This document shows positions 53,427-63,103 of a stretch of 64,000 bases of DNA, in pieces. Origin of the DNA: an uncultured Clostridia bacterium (lineage in GTDB: Bacteria > Bacillota > Clostridia > TANB77 > CAG-465); NCBI GenBank assembly GCA_934169925.1, contig CAKPOO010000003.1, positions 62,001 to 126,000 of the forward strand, written 5' to 3'. Under the pieces are notes generated by a model. The model saw only the letters and a program-made list of their open reading frames with translations. It searched no databases and was not told the origin of the DNA. Each line of letters begins with the position of its first letter. Positions within the stretch are counted from its first letter, which is position 1. A program made the position numbers and the translations under genes.

Positions 53427-53474
53427 AAGTATTTTATATGAATATATTTTAATTCATATAGAATACTTTTTTTG
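53427..53474 (+). terminator. Terminator at the end of the secretion-like cluster
   Basis: A 17-bp stem (53427-53443 with 53452-53468, one G-U) is followed by T7. Confidence 0.92.
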
Positions 53475-53493
53475 TATCTAAATTAAATTATGA

Positions 53494-53522
53494 TTGATTA
53501 TATATTTTTTTTAGTGTATAAT
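53494..53522 (+). promoter_or_regulatory. Promoter for the S1-domain gene
   Basis: TTGATT (53494-53499), a 17-base spacer and TATAAT (53517-53522) lie about 20 bases before the ATG at 53542. Confidence 0.75.
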
Positions 53523-53541
53523 GTTATTTAGGTGAGTTTTA

Positions 53542-54363
53542 ATGGAAAATGAAATTACAAATAAAGAAGTAAAAAATGTAAAAAAAAGAGAAAGTAAAGT
53601 ATATACTTTAGATGAAATAAAGAAAATAAAAGATGATGAACAAGTTGTTGATATGTTAGTTTTAGACATCGATGAAAGTTTTAACTTAATTGGTGTTATT
53701 GGTAATAATATAAAAGCAGTTATGCCAAGAAATGAAGTATCAAGTATTGTATCAGAAGAAGATGGTTTAGTTGAAACAAGACATATAGTAAATAAAAAAG
53801 GTAAGATTTTACATGTATGTATAAAAGAAATAATTGAAAATCCAGATTCAACTTTTGAACTTATAGTTTCAAAAAAACAACTTGAACTTAAAGTTAGACG
53901 TTGGATGTATATGCATTTAAAAGCAGGTATGAAGTTAAAAGGTGTAGTTGTTTCTATTTCTGATTTTGTATGTTTTGTTGACGTTGGTGGAGGCGTTACT
54001 GGAATTTTAAAATTACAAGATGCAACTGACGTTGGAATTTCAAAATTATCTGATATTTTCAAAGTAGGACAAAGATTAAATGTTATTGTAAAAAAATATG
54101 ATAGAGATACTGGTAGAATTGAACTTTCATACAAAGAAATGCTTGGAACTTTTGAACAAAATATAAAGAAATTCAAAGAAGGCGATATTGTTGAAGGAAT
54201 AGTAAGATCAAGAATAAAAACAGGGGTTTTTGTTGAATTAAAACCAAATTTAGTTGGTCTTGCTGAGCATGTAAATGGTGTTGAATATGGTCAAAAAGTT
54301 TTAGTAAGTATAAAAAGAATAATACCAGAAAAGAAAAAAATAAAACTTGTAATAATAGGTTAG
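53542..54363 (+). CDS. S1 RNA-binding domain protein
   Basis: This 273-residue protein has a charged N-terminus and three S1 OB-fold repeats (about 30-110, 122-202 and 205-272). The second is clearest, with MKLKGVVVSISDFVCFVDVGGGVTGILKLQD, then DRDTGRIELSYKE. The third has GDIVEGIVRSRIKTGVFVEL. It resembles the short S1-like proteins of Clostridia, sometimes annotated as ribosomal protein S1. Its exact role, in translation or RNA turnover, cannot be told from sequence. TAGGTGA precedes the ATG. Confidence 0.83.
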   Translation: MENEITNKEVKNVKKRESKVYTLDEIKKIKDDEQVVDMLVLDIDESFNLIGVIGNNIKAVMPRNEVSSIVSEEDGLVETRHIVNKKGKILHVCIKEIIENPDSTFELIVSKKQLELKVRRWMYMHLKAGMKLKGVVVSISDFVCFVDVGGGVTGILKLQDATDVGISKLSDIFKVGQRLNVIVKKYDRDTGRIELSYKEMLGTFEQNIKKFKEGDIVEGIVRSRIKTGVFVELKPNLVGLAEHVNGVEYGQKVLVSIKRIIPEKKKIKLVIIG

Positions 54364-54365
54364 AA

Positions 54366-54402
54366 AATATCCAATAGATTTTATATCTATTGGTATTTTT
54401 TT
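54366..54402 (+). terminator. Terminator after the S1-domain gene
   Basis: CCAATAGAT (54371-54379) pairs with ATCTATTGG (54385-54393), with extending A-T pairs and one bulge. A T-run follows. Confidence 0.85.
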
Positions 54403-54437
54403 TACACATTATACTAAAATATATTAGGTGAATTTTT

Positions 54438-55697
54438 TTGGATATTATATATAGCATAGAAAAGATGGTATGTGGAGTACCTTTTATTGTTATAACAATG
54501 GTTTTACATATATATTTTACATTTAAGCTTAAATTTCCACAAAAAAATATGTTAAAAGGTATGAAATATCTACTTGAAAATAAAAATTCAAATATGAGTT
54601 CATACAAAGTTCTTATGAGTACACTTGCATCAACAATAGGAATTGGAAATATAATTGGAGTAAGTTCTGCAATTATTTTTGGAGGACCAGGAACTATATT
54701 TTGGATTTTTGTATCAGGCTTTTTTGCAATAGCTACTAAATATGCAGAAACATATATATGTTTAAAGTATAAAAAAGGAAAAAAAGGTGGTGCAATGTAT
54801 GTTTTAAAAAATATATTAAATAAAAAATATATTGCAATATTTTTTTGCTTTATGATGATAATATCAAGTCTTGGTATGGGAGCAATGGTTCAAACTAACG
54901 CAATATCTAGTAGTATAAATTTAATAGATAAAAAAATTATTGGAATTTTTTTAAGTTTCTTTGTAATGTATTTATTATTTGGTGGGGAAGAAAAGATAGC
55001 AAAATTTAGTTCTATATTGATGCCAGCAGCAATTATATTGTATATTGTTTCAATTATTTATCTTTTCTTTATTTTTAAATCAAAATTATTACTTAGCATT
55101 AAGTTTATTATAAAAGATGCAATAGGAATACAAAATATAATTGGAGGAGTTTTTATATCTAAATTTTTAAATACAGCAAGTATAGGAATAACAAAAGGAT
55201 TATTTACTAATGAAGCAGGTCTTGGTACATCACCACTTTTTGAGGTAAAAACAGATAATAAAGATATAACTAAACAATCTATAATATCATCAACAGCAGT
55301 TTTTATAGACACAATAGTAATATGTGTTATAACTGGAATAGTATTTGTAGCAAGTGGAATGTATAACGAATTTGATAATCCTGTATATTTTGCAAAATTT
55401 ATATTTGAGATTTTACCATATGGAAAATATATTTTCATATTTTTTATAACTGTATTTGCAATATCAAGCATCCCATGTTCTGGATATTATGGTAGCGCAT
55501 GTATAGAGTTTTTAACAGAAAATAAAAAAAGTAGCAAAGAAAAAGTAAATTTTTATAAAATTATATATTGTGTTTTTGTTTTTATAGGCGCTACTACAAG
55601 TAGTAATTTAGTTTGGTCTATTGCTAGTATTTGTAATGCTTTACTTATAATTCCAAATATATATATGTTGTTTAAATTAAGAAAAAAAGTAAAGTAA
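54438..55697 (+). CDS. AGCS-family sodium:amino acid symporter
   Basis: This 419-residue protein has about 11 membrane helices. The family signature GNIIGVSSAIIFGGPGTIFWIFVSGFFAIATKYAE is split across about residues 70-110, followed by KGGAMYVL. A later NEAGLGTSPLFE is also typical. The AGCS family takes up alanine, glycine or glutamine with Na+. The length is somewhat shorter than the usual 450-480 residues. The start is TTG 54438, with AGGTG 7 bases upstream. Confidence 0.88.
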   Translation: MDIIYSIEKMVCGVPFIVITMVLHIYFTFKLKFPQKNMLKGMKYLLENKNSNMSSYKVLMSTLASTIGIGNIIGVSSAIIFGGPGTIFWIFVSGFFAIATKYAETYICLKYKKGKKGGAMYVLKNILNKKYIAIFFCFMMIISSLGMGAMVQTNAISSSINLIDKKIIGIFLSFFVMYLLFGGEEKIAKFSSILMPAAIILYIVSIIYLFFIFKSKLLLSIKFIIKDAIGIQNIIGGVFISKFLNTASIGITKGLFTNEAGLGTSPLFEVKTDNKDITKQSIISSTAVFIDTIVICVITGIVFVASGMYNEFDNPVYFAKFIFEILPYGKYIFIFFITVFAISSIPCSGYYGSACIEFLTENKKSSKEKVNFYKIIYCVFVFIGATTSSNLVWSIASICNALLIIPNIYMLFKLRKKVK

Positions 55698-55738
55698 AAA
55701 TTTGATGTAAATAAAAAATTTAATGTTATATAAAAAAT

Positions 55739-55766
55739 AAAAGGGTGAATACTATTTCACCCTTTT
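55739..55766 (-). terminator. Terminator for the 55788 gene
   Basis: AAAAGGGTGAA (55739-55749) pairs with TTCACCCTTTT (55756-55766). On the minus strand it is followed by a T-rich tail. The AGCS gene on the other strand may also use it. Confidence 0.8.
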
Positions 55767-55787
55767 AGTTGTAGAAAGAAATTAAAA

Positions 55788-56081
55788 TTAAGCAATCTTA
55801 ATATCACTTGCTTTACCTGTTTTTAACAAAATTGTAAATCTTGAAATATCAGTAATGGAAGAAAGTGAGATTGTGTTTTTGCCAGGTTTTAACCTTAACA
55901 AAATCTTATCGTACAAAGTACCTTCCTGAGATAATACACATTCAATTTTGTTTTCAGTTGTGTTAGTGATAATGAAATCAACTCTTTTTAATTTTTTCTC
56001 TGTTGAATCCTTCTTTGTAAAAACAAAAGAATTCACCTCTGTGTTTAAGTTAAACTCCTTAAGTAAGCTTGAATCTATCAT
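55788..56081 (-). CDS. Small 97-aa hypothetical protein
   Basis: I do not recognise this protein. It is soluble and beta-rich, with a Lys/Thr-rich middle and an end VLSQEGTLYDKILLRLKPGKNTISLSS that looks like a small beta-sandwich. It has no signal peptide, Cys or membrane helix. AAGGAGG lies before the ATG. It has its own promoter and terminator between the symporter and dnaE, so it is a stand-alone unit. Its good expression signals suggest a real, perhaps abundant, protein. Confidence 0.7.
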   Translation of the reverse strand: MIDSSLLKEFNLNTEVNSFVFTKKDSTEKKLKRVDFIITNTTENKIECVLSQEGTLYDKILLRLKPGKNTISLSSITDISRFTILLKTGKASDIKIA

Positions 56082-56139
56082 GCTTATTACCTCCTTTTAA
56101 TTATTAAATTAAATATATTATTATAAAGTGTAAGATATA

Positions 56140-56168
56140 TTATAGCACAGATTTATGTTAAATACAAG
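56140..56168 (-). promoter_or_regulatory. Promoter for the 55788 gene
   Basis: On the minus strand TTGTAT (+ 56163-56168), a 17-base spacer and TGC-TATAAT (+ 56140-56145) lie about 60 bases before the ATG. Confidence 0.65.
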
Positions 56169-56232
56169 ATATTTATACTAAAATTTTAGTATATTTTTAT
56201 ATCAAGTTTAATTTCGTTATAAATTTACTTTC

Positions 56233-56261
56233 TTTACAAATGATATATATTGAGATATAAT
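56233..56261 (+). promoter_or_regulatory. Promoter for dnaE
   Basis: TTTACA (56233-56238), a 17-base spacer and TATAAT (56256-56261) lie 22 bases before the ATG. Confidence 0.75.
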
Positions 56262-56283
56262 ACTAAAAAAACGAGGTGAGAAA

Positions 56284-59200
56284 ATGAATTTTGTACATTT
56301 GCATGTGCATACGGAGTATAGTTTACTTGATGGAGCAATACGTATTAAAGATTTAGTAAAAAAAGTAAAAGAAAATGGTATGAAAGCTGTTGCTATAACT
56401 GACCATGGTAATATGTTTGGAGCTGTTGAATTATACAAAGAATGTATTGCAAATGGTATAAAACCAATAATTGGTTGTGAAGTTTATGTAGCACCAAGAA
56501 GTAGACTTGAAAAACAAGGTAAAATAGATACAGAACCAAATCATTTAATTTTACTTGCAAAAGATAATATAGGATACAAAAATTTAATAAAACTGGTATC
56601 ACTTGGATATACAGAAGGTTTTTATTATAAACCAAGAATAGATATGGAAATTTTAAGAAAGTATAGTGATGGACTTATTTGTCTTTCTGCATGTCTTGCA
56701 GGTAAAGTTGCAAAGCAAATTGTAAATTCAAATATCGAGGGTGCTAAAGATACTATACAGGAGTTTATATCAATATTTGGTAAAGATAGATATTTTCTTG
56801 AAATGCAAGGAAATAAATTAAGAGAACAAATTTTAGTAAATCAACAACTTATGAATCTTTCTAAAGAGTTTGGTGTAGGTCTTGTTGCAACAAATGATTG
56901 TCATTACTTAAATGAGGAAGATTATTTTGCTCATGAAGTATTACTTTGTATTCAAACAAGAAAGACAATTGAAGATGAAGATAGAATGACTTTTAAAGTA
57001 AATGAGTTTTACGTAAAAACAAAAGAGCAAATGGAATCTGATTTTTCATATTGTAAAGAAGCTTTAGAAAATACTGTAAAAATTGCTAATATGTGTAATG
57101 TTACTTTTGAATTTGGTCATACAATTTTACCTGAATTTAAAATACCAGAAAATATAACTCATTTTGAATATTTAAAAAAGAAATGTTATGATGGAATTAA
57201 TAGAAGATATAGCGATGAAATTGTTAGAAAAAAAGCAATGGACAGAGCAAATTATGAGCTAGATGTTATAAACAAAATGGGATTTGTTGATTATTTTTTA
57301 ATCGTTGCAGATTTTATAAACTATGCAAAATCACAAGGAATACCTGTAGGTCCAGGTAGAGGAAGTGGTGCAGGTTCAATATGTGCATACTTAATTGGGA
57401 TAACTGATATTGATCCTTTAAGATTTAATTTGATATTTGAAAGATTTCTAAATCCCGAAAGAGTTACTATGCCTGATTTTGATGTTGACTTTTGCTATGA
57501 AAGAAGACAAGAAGTAATAGATTATGTTACAAATAAATATTCTAAAGATAATGTAGCACAAATAATAACATTTGGAACAATGGCAGCAAGACAAGTAATA
57601 AGAGATGTTGCAAGAGCACTAAATGTACCATATCAAAAGGCAGATTTAGTTGCAAAATTAGTGCCAAGAGATTTAAAAATAACATTGCAAGATGCATTAA
57701 AAGAATCTAGTGAATTAAGGTCTATGTATGATGCTGATATGCAAATAAAAAATGTAGTTGAAGTTTCGATGAAATTAGAAGGTCTTGCACGTCATGCATC
57801 AACTCATGCAGCAGGTGTAGTTATAACAAAAGAACCCGTTGTAAATTATGTTCCACTCTATGAATCAGATGGTCTTGTTTCTACACAATATACAATGACT
57901 ACACTAGAAGAATTAGGTCTACTAAAAATGGACTTTTTAGGTCTTAGAACTTTAACTGTAATTTCTGATACAGAAAAAATGGTGAAAAAATTAAGAAATA
58001 TTGATGTAGATTATGGAAAATATGATGATAAAAAAACATATAAAATGCTTACTGAGGGTAAAACAGTAGGTGTTTTCCAAATGGAGTCTGAAGGCTTTAA
58101 AAGAGTAATGATGAAAATGAAACCAGACTGTATAGATGATATAATTGTTACTATATCGTTATATAGACCAGGACCAATGGATCAAATACCACGATATATT
58201 GAAAATAAAAATAACAAAGAAAATATAACATATATACATGAAAGTCTAAGACATATATTAGATGTTACAAATGGATGTATGGTATACCAAGAGCAAGTAA
58301 TGCAGATCTTTAGAGACTTAGCAGGATATAGCTTAGGTAGAGCAGATCTTGTTCGCCGTGCCATGAGTAAGAAAAAAATTGATGTTATGGAAAAAGAGCG
58401 TGTAGTTTTTATTGAGGGGGCTAAGAAAAATAACATTGATGAAGAAAGTGCAAATAAGATATTTGATGAAATGTTTGATTTTGCAAGATATGCTTTTAAT
58501 AAATCTCATGCTGCATGTTACGCTGTTGTGGCATATAAAACTGCATATTTAAAAGCACATTATAAAGAAGAGTTTATGGCTGCTACAATGAATAGCTTTA
58601 TAGGTAATTTAAATAAAATTCCAGAGCTTATTGATGAATGTAAATCTTTAAATATAAAAGTGTTAAAACCAGATATAAATGAAAGTGATGTTAAATTTTG
58701 TGTTGTAGATTCAAATATTAGATTTTCACTTGCTACAATAAAAAATGCAGGTGAGAGTGCTATAGAAAGAATAATAAACGAAAGAAACAGAAATGGTAAA
58801 TTTTTATCTTTCATTGATTTTGCAAAAAGAGTATCAGGTGAAATAGTAAATAAAAAGTGTATAGAAAGCTTGATAAAAGCAGGATGTTTTGATGAAATAG
58901 AAAAAGATTTAACAAGGTATGATTTGCTTGATTCTTTTGAAATGATAATTGATAATATAAATCAAACAAGAAGATCAAATTATGAAAATCAATTAAATAT
59001 TTTTGATATAGGTAATGTAAAAAAAGAGGCAAGTAGTGATATTGTTATATCTAAATCTTCAAAAGTTCCAACAAAGCAAGATTTACTAGAAATGGAAAAA
59101 GAAATTTTAGGACTTTATGTATCAGGTCATCCACTTGATGAATATAAAGAGTTAATAGCAAAAAATTCTAATATAACATCAAAAGAATTGCAAAATGATT

Positions 59201-59724
59201 TTTTAAATGATGAAGATAATCCAAATTTAAAATATGAAGGAAAAACAGTTGATTTTTGTGGAATGATTACATCAAGTAAAATAATGGTAACAAAGTCTAT
59301 GGAACAAATGATGTTTGCAGAAATGGAAGATATGTATGGCTTAGTAGAGGTTATATTTTTTGCTAGAACATTTGCTAAATTTAGTAGTATTTTACAAAAT
59401 GGAGCTATTTTAAAAGTAACAGGTAAGGTTAATTTTAAAGAAAATGAAAAAACAAAGATTTTAGCATCAAATGTTTCAAAACTACAAAAAGAACAGAAAA
59501 TATATATAAGATTACCAAAAGAAAAATTTGATTTAGAATCAAGAGTAGAAGAGTATGTAGCAAGTCTTCCAAAAGAAAATAAAGGAAATATTCCTGTATA
59601 TATTTTCTATGATGGTACAAAAAAATTAAAATTATTAAATAGAAATTTATGGCTAAATGATAATAGCTACACAATAAATAAATTAAATCTAGCTTTTGGG
59701 CAAGAAAATGTTAAGCTTAAATAG
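56284..59724 (+). CDS. dnaE: DNA polymerase III subunit alpha (DnaE)
   Basis: This 1146-residue replicative polymerase begins with an intact PHP domain (HLHVHTEYSLLDG, ITDHGNMFG). The polymerase core shows GPGRGSGAGSI (about 355-365), PDFDVDFCYERR with catalytic Asp residues (about 397-408), ARHASTHAAGVVI (about 503-515) and ISLYRPGPMD. A helix-hairpin-helix region and a C-terminal OB fold (about 985-1070) follow. Bacillota use DnaE with PolC; this DnaE type extends RNA primers. AGGTGAG precedes the ATG. Length and domain order are standard for dnaE1/dnaE3-like enzymes. Confidence 0.96.
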   Translation: MNFVHLHVHTEYSLLDGAIRIKDLVKKVKENGMKAVAITDHGNMFGAVELYKECIANGIKPIIGCEVYVAPRSRLEKQGKIDTEPNHLILLAKDNIGYKNLIKLVSLGYTEGFYYKPRIDMEILRKYSDGLICLSACLAGKVAKQIVNSNIEGAKDTIQEFISIFGKDRYFLEMQGNKLREQILVNQQLMNLSKEFGVGLVATNDCHYLNEEDYFAHEVLLCIQTRKTIEDEDRMTFKVNEFYVKTKEQMESDFSYCKEALENTVKIANMCNVTFEFGHTILPEFKIPENITHFEYLKKKCYDGINRRYSDEIVRKKAMDRANYELDVINKMGFVDYFLIVADFINYAKSQGIPVGPGRGSGAGSICAYLIGITDIDPLRFNLIFERFLNPERVTMPDFDVDFCYERRQEVIDYVTNKYSKDNVAQIITFGTMAARQVIRDVARALNVPYQKADLVAKLVPRDLKITLQDALKESSELRSMYDADMQIKNVVEVSMKLEGLARHASTHAAGVVITKEPVVNYVPLYESDGLVSTQYTMTTLEELGLLKMDFLGLRTLTVISDTEKMVKKLRNIDVDYGKYDDKKTYKMLTEGKTVGVFQMESEGFKRVMMKMKPDCIDDIIVTISLYRPGPMDQIPRYIENKNNKENITYIHESLRHILDVTNGCMVYQEQVMQIFRDLAGYSLGRADLVRRAMSKKKIDVMEKERVVFIEGAKKNNIDEESANKIFDEMFDFARYAFNKSHAACYAVVAYKTAYLKAHYKEEFMAATMNSFIGNLNKIPELIDECKSLNIKVLKPDINESDVKFCVVDSNIRFSLATIKNAGESAIERIINERNRNGKFLSFIDFAKRVSGEIVNKKCIESLIKAGCFDEIEKDLTRYDLLDSFEMIIDNINQTRRSNYENQLNIFDIGNVKKEASSDIVISKSSKVPTKQDLLEMEKEILGLYVSGHPLDEYKELIAKNSNITSKELQNDFLNDEDNPNLKYEGKTVDFCGMITSSKIMVTKSMEQMMFAEMEDMYGLVEVIFFARTFAKFSSILQNGAILKVTGKVNFKENEKTKILASNVSKLQKEQKIYIRLPKEKFDLESRVEEYVASLPKENKGNIPVYIFYDGTKKLKLLNRNLWLNDNSYTINKLNLAFGQENVKLK

Positions 59725-59755
59725 TAAAACTTTTTATAATTTAAATAAAAAAATA

Positions 59756-59782
59756 TCACCTAACTTTAAGTTAGGTGAATTT

Positions 59783-59784
<2 letters not shown>
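59756..59784. terminator. Bidirectional terminator between dnaE and ychF
   Basis: TCACCTAAC (59756-59764) pairs with GTTAGGTGA (59770-59778). T- and A-rich flanks serve both convergent genes. Confidence 0.88.
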
Positions 59785-60877
<1,093 letters not shown>

Positions 60878-60907
60878 TATAAACATCTCCTTTAAAATTA
60901 CTATAAT

Positions 60908-60935
60908 ATTATATCAAACAAATGCAATATGTCAA
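60908..60935 (-). promoter_or_regulatory. Promoter for ychF
   Basis: On the minus strand perfect TTGACA (+ 60930-60935), a 16-base spacer and TGA-TATAAT (+ 60908-60913) lie about 30 bases before the start. Confidence 0.8.
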
Positions 60936-61008
60936 GAAAAGTAACTTGCTAGTTTATTTTTCATAAAATATATGTAAATACATATTTTTTTGAAAGGATT
61001 TTTGATAT

Positions 61009-61488
61009 ATGTTAAATATGAAAAAATGTAAAAAAATAAGTAAAGTAAAATATTTATTTAATAAAAATAATGAGTATTTTTCAGACTTTAATAAAAGAAA
61101 TGGGATAGAGTATATATATTTAGACATAAAAAATAATAAAAATGTAGAAGAATTTTTAAAAAATATAAAAATAAAATATGCAAAAGAAGAATATTATTCA
61201 ACAAATTATATAGTTGATAAAAAAGGAAAAATTTATTGTATGTTAAAAGAAAATATTATCTCATACCACACAAATAACAATATTGAAAACTTAAATAGTG
61301 TTGGAGTAGTTGTTTTATCTAATAATATGTATATTAATAAAAAACAAAGTGATTCTTTAAGGAAAATAAAAAGGTTTTTATCTAGAGTATATAAAAAAAG
61401 ATTAGAATGCAGGTTAGAATATAAAGTTTTTTCAAGTATTAAACCAGTAAAATATTATGAAAAAGAGTATAGTATTAATTTTAATTAA
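61009..61488 (+). CDS. Degenerate amidase-2 (PGRP)-like protein
   Basis: This 159-residue protein appears to follow the N-acetylmuramoyl-L-alanine amidase (Amidase_2/PGRP) fold in its middle: STNYIVDKKGKIYCML then ENIISYHTNNN and SVGVVVLSNNM, with KKQSDSLRKIKRFLSR as the usual helix. However, the first zinc His (normally in an xHH/xHxT motif) is replaced by YIYLDIKNN, and no His-x-Asp pair is seen near the end. Only one of the usual ligands is recognisable, so catalysis is unlikely. It has no signal peptide, so it is probably cytoplasmic. AAAGGA lies 12 bases before ATG 61009. The assignment is tentative. Confidence 0.5.
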   Translation: MLNMKKCKKISKVKYLFNKNNEYFSDFNKRNGIEYIYLDIKNNKNVEEFLKNIKIKYAKEEYYSTNYIVDKKGKIYCMLKENIISYHTNNNIENLNSVGVVVLSNNMYINKKQSDSLRKIKRFLSRVYKKRLECRLEYKVFSSIKPVKYYEKEYSINFN

Positions 61489-61509
61489 AAATATAATATA
61501 AAAAATAAA

Positions 61510-61543
61510 AAATGGTATAACTACTGTCATACCATTTATTTTT
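61510..61543. terminator. Bidirectional terminator between the amidase-like gene and murC
   Basis: AAATGGTAT (61510-61518) pairs with ATACCATTT (61529-61537). A-rich and T-rich flanks serve both genes. Confidence 0.85.
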
Positions 61544-61544
61544 A

Positions 61545-62942
61545 TTATAATTTATCACTAATTTTTGTAACGCTACCAGCTCCAACTGTAATAACAATAT
61601 CATTTGGTTCTACGTTTTTATGAATGTAATCTACAATGTCATCAAAAGAACTTATATATATAGCATTTACATTATTTTCTTTTAATTTTTCAACTAAATC
61701 TTTTGATGAAATAGTTCCATCATCAATTTCTCTTGCAGCATAAATATCTGTTATTATAGCTATATCTGCATCAAAGAATGCTTTAGAAAATTCATCTAAT
61801 AATTCTTTTGTTCTACTGTAAGTGTGAGGTTGGAATATAGCAATAATTCTATTGTGCTCTTGAGATTTTGCGGCTTTTAGTGTAGCTTTTATTTCTGTTG
61901 GGTGGTGTGCATAATCATCATATACAAAAACGTTATTATCAAGTTCTTTTTTTAGTTCGAATCTTCTTCTTGCACCACAAAATTCTTTTAATGGTGTTAC
62001 CATATCTTCTAAGTTAATATTGTGAGCTAAAGATGTAGTAATTGCAGCAACTGCGTCATATACATTATGAACTCCTGGAACATTTAAACTAAAAGTTTCT
62101 TTTTTATCTTTATATATAACATCAAAAGTGTAGTGACCTTTTTTGTCACATTTTAAATTTTTAGCATAGACATCTGCATTTTCGTTTTTTAATGAAAATG
62201 TATATATTTTTATATGTTTTTCTTTTAACTTATTTTTAATTTCATCTAAAACATCCATAGAGTTTTTATCATCTAAATTCATGATAACATTACCATTTTC
62301 ATTAGTCATTAAAATGAATTTTTTAAATGATTTTTTAATTTCTTCAATACCAGAAAAGTAGTCTAAATGATCTTCATCAATATTAAGTACTGTTGCAGTA
62401 TCATGTGAAAAATTTAAAAAACTATCAACGTATTCACAAGATTCTAATATGAAATATTCTGAATCTCCAATTCTGTAGTTAGAATTGTTAAGTTTTGCAT
62501 ATTTTGAACCAACTTGTATATTAGGATCTAAATTATTATCTATGAAAATAGAAGAGATCATAGAAGTTGTTGTTGTTTTTCCATGTGTACCACATATACA
62601 AATAGGTGTTTTATAACTTTTTAAAAGAAGTCCTAAAAATTTTGCTCTTTCATAACAAGGTATATTTAAAGATTTTGCCTTTACATATTCTGGATCATGT
62701 TGATTTATTGCAGAAGTATATACAACTGCGTCAACATTTTTTACTAGGTCTGCATTAGAACCTATATAAACAGGTATATCATTGTCTTTTAAAATTTGGA
62801 TCATATCACCATCAGATTTATCAGAACCAGTAACTATAAATCCTGCTTTTTTTAAAACAATAGCAATAGCACTCATGCTAACGCCACCAATACCTATTAA
62901 ATGAACTTTTTTTATATTATTTAAGTTTTCAAAAGTTCTCAT
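61545..62942 (-). CDS. murC: UDP-N-acetylmuramate--L-alanine ligase
   Basis: This 465-residue Mur ligase adds L-Ala to UDP-MurNAc, the first step of the peptide stem. It shows the N-terminal Rossmann loop LIGIGGVSMSAIA, ATP-binding GTHGKTTTTSMI (about 117-128), the Mur catalytic ILESCEYVDSFL and LNIDEDHLDYF segments, and a C-terminal domain with YDDYAHHPTEI. All key residues are present and the length is typical. AAGGATG lies just before the ATG. It has its own promoter. Confidence 0.96.
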   Translation of the reverse strand: MRTFENLNNIKKVHLIGIGGVSMSAIAIVLKKAGFIVTGSDKSDGDMIQILKDNDIPVYIGSNADLVKNVDAVVYTSAINQHDPEYVKAKSLNIPCYERAKFLGLLLKSYKTPICICGTHGKTTTTSMISSIFIDNNLDPNIQVGSKYAKLNNSNYRIGDSEYFILESCEYVDSFLNFSHDTATVLNIDEDHLDYFSGIEEIKKSFKKFILMTNENGNVIMNLDDKNSMDVLDEIKNKLKEKHIKIYTFSLKNENADVYAKNLKCDKKGHYTFDVIYKDKKETFSLNVPGVHNVYDAVAAITTSLAHNINLEDMVTPLKEFCGARRRFELKKELDNNVFVYDDYAHHPTEIKATLKAAKSQEHNRIIAIFQPHTYSRTKELLDEFSKAFFDADIAIITDIYAAREIDDGTISSKDLVEKLKENNVNAIYISSFDDIVDYIHKNVEPNDIVITVGAGSVTKISDKL

Positions 62943-62969
62943 ATAATCACATCCTTTTTGCTAACCATA

Positions 62970-62998
62970 ATTATACAAGAAAATAGCATATTAGTCAA
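62970..62998 (-). promoter_or_regulatory. Promoter for murC
   Basis: On the minus strand TTGACT (+ 62993-62998), a 17-base spacer and TATAAT (+ 62970-62975) lie 27 bases before the start. Confidence 0.8.
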
Positions 62999-63044
62999 TA
63001 ATAGCGCTTAAATTGTAAAAATAGGTCAAAAATTATTAAATTTA

Positions 63045-63073
63045 TTGCAAGCACATTTAAAATATTGTATAAT
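63045..63073 (+). promoter_or_regulatory. Promoter for the TPR protein gene
   Basis: TTGCAA (63045-63050), a 17-base spacer and TATAAT (63068-63073) lie 30 bases before the ATG at 63104. Confidence 0.75.
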
Positions 63074-63103
63074 GTTCACAAAAATTGTATAAAGAGGAAA
63101 AAA

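Noticed and set aside
53511..54176. Minus-strand ORF of 221 codons inside the S1-domain gene
   Set aside because: It lies wholly antisense to a clear S1 protein and overlaps its promoter.
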